In this document: positions 59,577-64,000 of the stretch, in pieces
Layout: each line of letters begins with the position of its first letter
Position numbering within the stretch: the stretch's first letter is position 1
Source of the DNA: Yersinia massiliensis CCUG 53443
Lineage (GTDB): Bacteria > Pseudomonadota > Gammaproteobacteria > Enterobacterales > Enterobacteriaceae
DNA: 64,000 bases
Direction: 5' to 3'
Assembly: GCF_000312485.1 (NCBI RefSeq)
Contig: NZ_HE997644.1
Location: 416,123 to 480,122, forward strand
Program-made: the position numbers and the translations under genes
Notes under the pieces: model-generated
Told to the model about the DNA's origin: nothing
What the model saw: the letters and a program-made list of their open reading frames with translations, nothing else
The model's database searches: none

Positions 59577-59703
59577 ATATACACTCAAAGTCATTGGAGT
59601 TGCAGGTAGGCGGCAAACGAGCTTCACCCGAATCACTTACATCAGTAAGTGATTCGGGTGAGTGAGAGCAGCTAACAACCCTGCGGCTTCAAGGACGAAG
59701 AGT
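59577..59703. repeat. ERIC element between pepA and holC
   Basis: About 127 bases: GGAGTTGCAGGTAGGCGGCA at the left, the central palindrome CACCCGAATCACTTACATCAGTAAGTGATTCGGGTG and AACAACCCTGCGGCTTCAAG at the right. The near-perfect central palindrome will form a strong hairpin in the pepA-holC transcript and could affect holC-valS expression. Confidence 0.92.
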
Positions 59704-59714
59704 GCAGAGAACCT

Positions 59715-60164
59715 ATGAAAAACGCCACCTTCTACCTACTCGAACACGACACGCCTGCCGGTGAGCTGCGTGCTCATGAAGCGTTGGCCTGCGACATTGC
59801 GGCTGAACGTTGGCGGGCGGGCAAGCGGGTGTTGATCGCTTGTGAAAGTGAAGAGCAAGCCCAGCGGCTCGATGAAGCCCTGTGGCAGCGTGCGCCAGAC
59901 CAATTTGTGCCACATAATTTAGCCGGTGAAGGACCAAAATATGGCGCGCCGGTTGAACTGGCTTGGCCGGAACGGCGTGGGAACTCCCCTCGCGACCTGC
60001 TGATCAGCCTGCTCCCCGAGTTCGCAGGTTTTGCCACCGCTTTCCATGAAGTGGTAGACTTCGTTCCTTACGAAGAAAATTTGAAACAGTTGGCGCGCGA
60101 CCGATATAAGTCTTATCGCAGCGTCGGCTTCCATCTGACTACGGCGACGCCGCCAACCAACTGA
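59715..60164 (+). CDS. holC: DNA polymerase III, chi subunit
   Basis: 149 residues (147 in E. coli). It begins [20 protein letters not shown] and includes [20 protein letters not shown] and [13 protein letters not shown], all typical of chi. Chi links the clamp loader to single-stranded DNA-binding protein. It lies just after an ERIC element and 13 bases before valS. Confidence 0.95.
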   Translation: MKNATFYLLEHDTPAGELRAHEALACDIAAERWRAGKRVLIACESEEQAQRLDEALWQRAPDQFVPHNLAGEGPKYGAPVELAWPERRGNSPRDLLISLLPEFAGFATAFHEVVDFVPYEENLKQLARDRYKSYRSVGFHLTTATPPTN

Positions 60165-60177
60165 AATAAAAAAGAAA

Positions 60178-63075
60178 ATGGATAACACACCTTCTAGCAT
60201 CGACAAAACTGAGCCATCCCTCGATAAGACTTACAGCCCGCAAGAAATCGAGCAGCCGCTGTATGAGCATTGGGAAAAGCAGGGTTATTTCAAGCCGAAC
60301 GGCGATACCAGCAAAGAAAGCTACTGCATTATGATCCCGCCGCCGAATGTCACTGGCAGCCTGCACATGGGTCATGCATTCCAGCAGACCATCATGGATA
60401 CCTTGATTCGCTACCAGCGTATGCAGGGGAAAAATACCCTGTGGCAAGCGGGTACTGACCACGCCGGTATCGCCACCCAAATGGTGGTTGAGCGCAAGAT
60501 TGCCGCTGAAGAAGGCAAGACTCGCCACGATTACGGCCGTGATGCTTTTATCGACAAAATTTGGCAGTGGAAAGGTGAATCCGGTGGCACCATCACTCGT
60601 CAGATGCGCCGCTTAGGTAACTCCGTGGACTGGGAACGCGAGCGTTTCACCATGGACGATGGCCTGTCCAACGCCGTTAAAGAAGTGTTTGTCCGTCTGC
60701 ACAAAGAAGATCTGATTTACCGTGGCAAGCGTCTGGTGAACTGGGATCCGAAACTGCGCACCGCTATCTCTGATTTGGAAGTGGAAAACCGCGAATCCAA
60801 AGGATCGATGTGGCATCTGCGTTATCCGCTGGCCGATGGCGCGAAAACCGCTGAAGGCAAAGATTACTTAGTCGTCGCCACCACCCGTCCAGAAACCGTC
60901 TTGGGCGATACTGGTGTGGCCGTGAATCCAGAAGATCCACGTTATAAAGATCTGATCGGCAAAGAAGTGATCTTGCCGCTGGTTGGCCGCCGCATTCCTA
61001 TCCTCGGTGACGAACACGCCGATATGGAAAAAGGCACAGGCTGCGTGAAAATCACCCCAGCTCATGACTTCAGTGACTATGAAGTGGGTAAGCGCCATGC
61101 TCTGCCGATGATCAACATTTTGACTTTTGACGGTGATATCCGCGCAGAAGCAGAAGTGTTTGATACCAATGGCGAAGCGAGCAATGCATGCAGCAGCGCC
61201 ATTCCAGAGCAGTTCCAAGGTCTGGAGCGTTTCGCCGCCCGTAAAGCTGTCGTGGCTGAATTTGATAAACTCGGTTTGTTGGAAGAAATCAAACCCCACG
61301 ATCTGACGGTGCCTTATGGCGACCGTGGTGGTGTGGTCATCGAACCGATGCTGACTGACCAATGGTATGTCCGCACAGCGCCACTGGCCAAAGTAGCCAT
61401 TGAAGCGGTGGAAAACGGCGAGATCCAATTCGTGCCTAAACAGTACGAAAATATGTATTACTCGTGGATGCGCGATATCCAAGACTGGTGTATCTCCCGT
61501 CAACTGTGGTGGGGTCACCGTATTCCTGCTTGGTATGACGAGCAAGGTAAAGTGTACGTTGGCCGCGATGAAGCCGAAGTGCGCCGCGAAAATAATCTCG
61601 GCCCTGAAATTGCCTTACGCCAAGATGAAGACGTACTGGATACTTGGTTCTCATCTGGCCTGTGGACTTTCTCCACCTTGGGCTGGCCTGAGCAGACTGA
61701 TGCACTGAAAACTTTCCACCCGACCAGTGTGGTCGTCAGTGGTTTTGACATTATTTTCTTCTGGATTGCCCGCATGATCATGCTGACCATGCACTTTATG
61801 AAAGATGAAAATGGCAAACCGCAAGTTCCATTTAAAACCGTGTACATGACGGGTCTGATCCGTGATGACGAAGGGCAGAAGATGTCCAAGTCAAAAGGTA
61901 ACGTTATCGATCCACTGGATATGGTTGACGGTATCTCGCTGGAAGAATTACTGGAAAAACGCACGGGGAATATGATGCAGCCGCAGTTGGCTGAGAAAAT
62001 CCGTAAGCGTACCGAGAAGCAGTTCCCGAACGGCATTGAACCACACGGCACTGATGCCCTGCGCTTTACGCTGGCAGCACTCGCTTCCACCGGCCGTGAT
62101 ATCAACTGGGACATGAAGCGCTTGGAAGGTTATCGCAACTTCTGTAACAAGTTGTGGAATGCGAGCCGTTTCGTCTTGATGAACACCGAAGGTCAGGATT
62201 GCGGGCAGAACGGCGGTGAAATGGTGCTGTCATTGGCGGACCGTTGGATTCTGGCTGAATTTAATCAGACCATCAAAGCCTACCGCGAAGCGATGGACAC
62301 TTACCGCTTCGATCTGGCGGCGGGCATTCTGTATGAATTCACTTGGAATCAGTTCTGTGACTGGTATCTGGAGCTGACTAAACCGGTGATGAACAGTGGT
62401 TCTGAAGCTGAGCTACGCGGCACTCGTCATACCTTGATTGAGGTGCTCGAAGCGTTGCTGCGTTTGGCGCATCCTATCATTCCTTACATCACTGAAACTA
62501 TCTGGCAGCGGGTGAAGGTTCTGAAGGGTATTACGGCTGATACCATCATGTTACAGCCTTTCCCTGAATACGATGCTAGCCAAGTCGATGAGATAGCCCT
62601 GAGCGATTTGGAATGGATCAAGCAGACCATCATTGCTGTACGTAATATTCGCGCAGAGATGAATATCGCGCCGGGTAAACCGCTGGAAGTGATGTTGCGT
62701 GGTGCCAGTGCTGAAGCGCAGCGCCGTGTTGTAGAAAACCAGAGCTTCATTCAGTCACTCGCGCGTTTGTCCTCGCTCACCTTGTTGCCAGAGGGAGAAA
62801 AAGGCCCAGTATCGGTGACTAAGCTGGTTGAAGGCGCAGAAGTGCTGATCCCAATGGCGGGCCTTATCGATAAGGCCACCGAGTTGGATCGCTTGGCGAA
62901 GGAAGTCACAAAGTTGGAAGCGGAGATCGAGCGCATCGAAAGTAAATTGAGCAACGAAGGTTTTGTGGCGCGTGCGCCAGAAGCTGTGGTTGCCAAAGAG
63001 CGTGAGAGAATGGCCGCTTGCGCCGACGCTAAACAGAAGTTGATTGAACAGCAGGCAACTATCGCTGCACTGTAA
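60178..63075 (+). CDS. valS: Valyl-tRNA synthetase
   Basis: 965 residues, class I synthetase. The HIGH motif appears as [16 protein letters not shown] and the KMSKS motif as [17 protein letters not shown]. The editing domain (about 220-350) and the C-terminal coiled coil (about 900-965, [20 protein letters not shown]) are present. The N-terminus is 14 residues longer than in E. coli ([20 protein letters not shown]). It charges tRNA-Val and hydrolyses mischarged Thr-tRNA-Val. Confidence 0.97.
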   Translation: MDNTPSSIDKTEPSLDKTYSPQEIEQPLYEHWEKQGYFKPNGDTSKESYCIMIPPPNVTGSLHMGHAFQQTIMDTLIRYQRMQGKNTLWQAGTDHAGIATQMVVERKIAAEEGKTRHDYGRDAFIDKIWQWKGESGGTITRQMRRLGNSVDWERERFTMDDGLSNAVKEVFVRLHKEDLIYRGKRLVNWDPKLRTAISDLEVENRESKGSMWHLRYPLADGAKTAEGKDYLVVATTRPETVLGDTGVAVNPEDPRYKDLIGKEVILPLVGRRIPILGDEHADMEKGTGCVKITPAHDFSDYEVGKRHALPMINILTFDGDIRAEAEVFDTNGEASNACSSAIPEQFQGLERFAARKAVVAEFDKLGLLEEIKPHDLTVPYGDRGGVVIEPMLTDQWYVRTAPLAKVAIEAVENGEIQFVPKQYENMYYSWMRDIQDWCISRQLWWGHRIPAWYDEQGKVYVGRDEAEVRRENNLGPEIALRQDEDVLDTWFSSGLWTFSTLGWPEQTDALKTFHPTSVVVSGFDIIFFWIARMIMLTMHFMKDENGKPQVPFKTVYMTGLIRDDEGQKMSKSKGNVIDPLDMVDGISLEELLEKRTGNMMQPQLAEKIRKRTEKQFPNGIEPHGTDALRFTLAALASTGRDINWDMKRLEGYRNFCNKLWNASRFVLMNTEGQDCGQNGGEMVLSLADRWILAEFNQTIKAYREAMDTYRFDLAAGILYEFTWNQFCDWYLELTKPVMNSGSEAELRGTRHTLIEVLEALLRLAHPIIPYITETIWQRVKVLKGITADTIMLQPFPEYDASQVDEIALSDLEWIKQTIIAVRNIRAEMNIAPGKPLEVMLRGASAEAQRRVVENQSFIQSLARLSSLTLLPEGEKGPVSVTKLVEGAEVLIPMAGLIDKATELDRLAKEVTKLEAEIERIESKLSNEGFVARAPEAVVAKERERMAACADAKQKLIEQQATIAAL

Positions 63076-63114
63076 TTGGCAGTACTTTGATAGGTAGCAT
63101 CCAATCACTGTGTT

Positions 63115-63157
63115 AGGGGGCCATGATAATTATTCACTATCATGGCCCCCTACTCTT
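63115..63157 (+). terminator. valS terminator
   Basis: A perfect 14-bp stem (AGGGGGCCATGATA / TATCATGGCCCCCT) with a 9-base loop, followed by ACTCTTTT; 39 bases past the valS stop. Confidence 0.88.
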
Positions 63158-63239
63158 TTATGATTGCCACCTTGCGCCATTCAATGGTATTACAGTTTAT
63201 GACTAAGTTATTACCATTCGATTTATAGAGTAATACACC

Positions 63240-63743
63240 ATGACCACAGCTACCCCTATTCGCTTGCTGGTGCGCCCCATCACAGCAGCAGACAATTTCG
63301 CCATCGCCAATGTTATTCGCGATGTTTCGGCTGAGTTTGGCTTGACCGCTGATAAAGGCTATACGGTGTCTGATCCGAATTTGGATCACTTATATGAGCT
63401 GTATAGCCAGCCGCGCAGTGCTTATTGGGTGATTGAAGTGGACGGTAATATTGCCGGTGGCGGCGGTATCGCACCTTTATCGGGTGGCGAAGTGGATTTG
63501 TGTGAATTGCAGAAAATGTACTTCCTGCCTATTTTGCGTGGGAAAGGTTTAGCGAAGCAATTAGCGTTGCAAGCGTTGGCATTTGCCCGTCAGCAGGGTT
63601 TTGGCCGTTGCTATCTAGAAACCACAGCCAGCCTGACGAGCGCTGTAGGTTTATATGAAAGATTAGGATTTGAGCATATCGATGGGCCAATGGGAAATAC
63701 CGGCCATGTCGATTGCGAAGTCACGATGCTGAAAACATTATAA
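63240..63743 (+). CDS. yjgM: GNAT-family N-acetyltransferase, YjgM type
   Basis: 167 residues, the same length as E. coli YjgM and the same neighbourhood (near valS). The acetyl-CoA-binding loop is [20 protein letters not shown]; the N-terminus shares [20 protein letters not shown] with YjgM. It transfers an acetyl group to an unknown amine substrate. A hairpin at 63748-63770 follows. Confidence 0.9.
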   Translation: MTTATPIRLLVRPITAADNFAIANVIRDVSAEFGLTADKGYTVSDPNLDHLYELYSQPRSAYWVIEVDGNIAGGGGIAPLSGGEVDLCELQKMYFLPILRGKGLAKQLALQALAFARQQGFGRCYLETTASLTSAVGLYERLGFEHIDGPMGNTGHVDCEVTMLKTL

Positions 63744-63747
63744 AAAT

Positions 63748-63770
63748 TCAGGGCGCACAAGACGCCCTGA
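63748..63770 (+). terminator. Hairpin after yjgM
   Basis: TCAGGGCG-N7-CGCCCTGA, an 8-bp perfect stem five bases after the stop. The T run is poor. Confidence 0.55.
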
Positions 63771-63836
63771 TATTAAGAGTTAATCGTCCGACAACGCCAA
63801 CCCCACCCGTTGTTACAGGCAACCCCACCAAGAATT

Positions 63837-64000
63837 CCCCTAAGTCATTGCCGTTGCAGGTAGGCAGCAAACGAACGAGTCCCGATGAGCTGACTCAAGT
63901 CGGTGATTCGGGTGAGTAAGTGCCGCTAACAACCCTGCAGTACCAAATCCTCCAAAGATTCCCCTAAGTCATTGCCGTTGCAGGTAGGCAGCAAACGAAC
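63837..64000. repeat. Tandem ERIC elements, second copy cut by window end
   Basis: A degenerate ERIC (63837 to about 63950: CCGTTGCAGGTAGGCAGCAA, CCCGATGAGCTGACTCAAGT, GATTCGGGTGAG, AACAACCCTGCAG) is followed directly by the start of a second one: 63960-64000 repeats 63839-63879 exactly (TAAGTCATTGCCGTTGCAGG and on). So at least two copies lie head to tail. Confidence 0.85.

Overview
The window looks like chromosomal DNA of a gammaproteobacterium of the genus Yersinia, most likely one of the environmental or enteric species rather than Y. pestis. This is inferred from close enterobacterial versions of pepA-holC-valS, lptF-lptG, lsrKR/lsrACDBFG and dhaKLM, from ERIC elements of the form common in Yersinia, and from a moderate G+C content broken by AT-rich accessory patches. 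No species can be fixed from the sequence alone.

Layout. 1-3.8 kb: the 3' end of a GMC oxidoreductase, a NodU/CmcH-type carbamoyltransferase and a GT4 glycosyltransferase, which look like the tail of a carbamoylated-glycoside biosynthetic cluster. 3.8-8.3 kb (minus): gldA-dhaK-dhaL-dhaM, glycerol to dihydroxyacetone phosphate. 8.8-13 kb (minus): an RND efflux pump with its lipoprotein adaptor. 13.3-16.1 kb (minus): arginine deiminase and arginine/ornithine antiporter without arcB or arcC. 17-19.4 kb (minus): LPS heptosyltransferase and O-antigen ligase. 19.7-28.8 kb: the complete AI-2 uptake and processing locus lsrKR / lsrACDBFG, with an ERIC element forming the end of lsrC. 29-29.5 kb: yjjA.

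29.6-34.7 kb is an accessory patch: two paralogous small XRE regulators, a Ner-like regulator, three shared operator-like sites, an AIPR-family abortive-infection protein, a hipBA locus with hipA cut to its N-terminal part, four canonical HipB operators, and a divergent APH(6)-like kinase whose start lies just beyond the last operator. 34.8-41.8 kb: a six-gene minus-strand catabolic operon (CitMHS transporter, AtuA-like pair, two CoA-transferase subunits, thiolase) with a divergent LysR regulator. 41.9-45.5 kb: a SulP anion transporter and two convergent, paralogous LuxR-type regulators with pseudo-receiver domains.

45.9-55.5 kb is a genomic island next to tRNA-Leu(CAA) (leuX). Reading away from the tRNA it holds a perfect 18-bp inverted repeat, a dead P4-type integrase start, the His-Xaa-Ser operon hxsD-hxsB-hxsC-hxsA, a TIGR04141/DUF6119-type gene and a helicase-PLD fusion resembling the type II Mokosh defence protein. 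The hxs cassette, with two radical SAM enzymes, a small partner and a secreted His-Xaa-Ser repeat protein carrying a peptidoglycan-binding domain, is the best candidate here for an uncharacterised biological system.

55.6-64 kb is core chromosome: lptG and lptF, divergent pepA-holC-valS, a yjgM-type acetyltransferase, and ERIC elements including a tandem pair cut by the window end.
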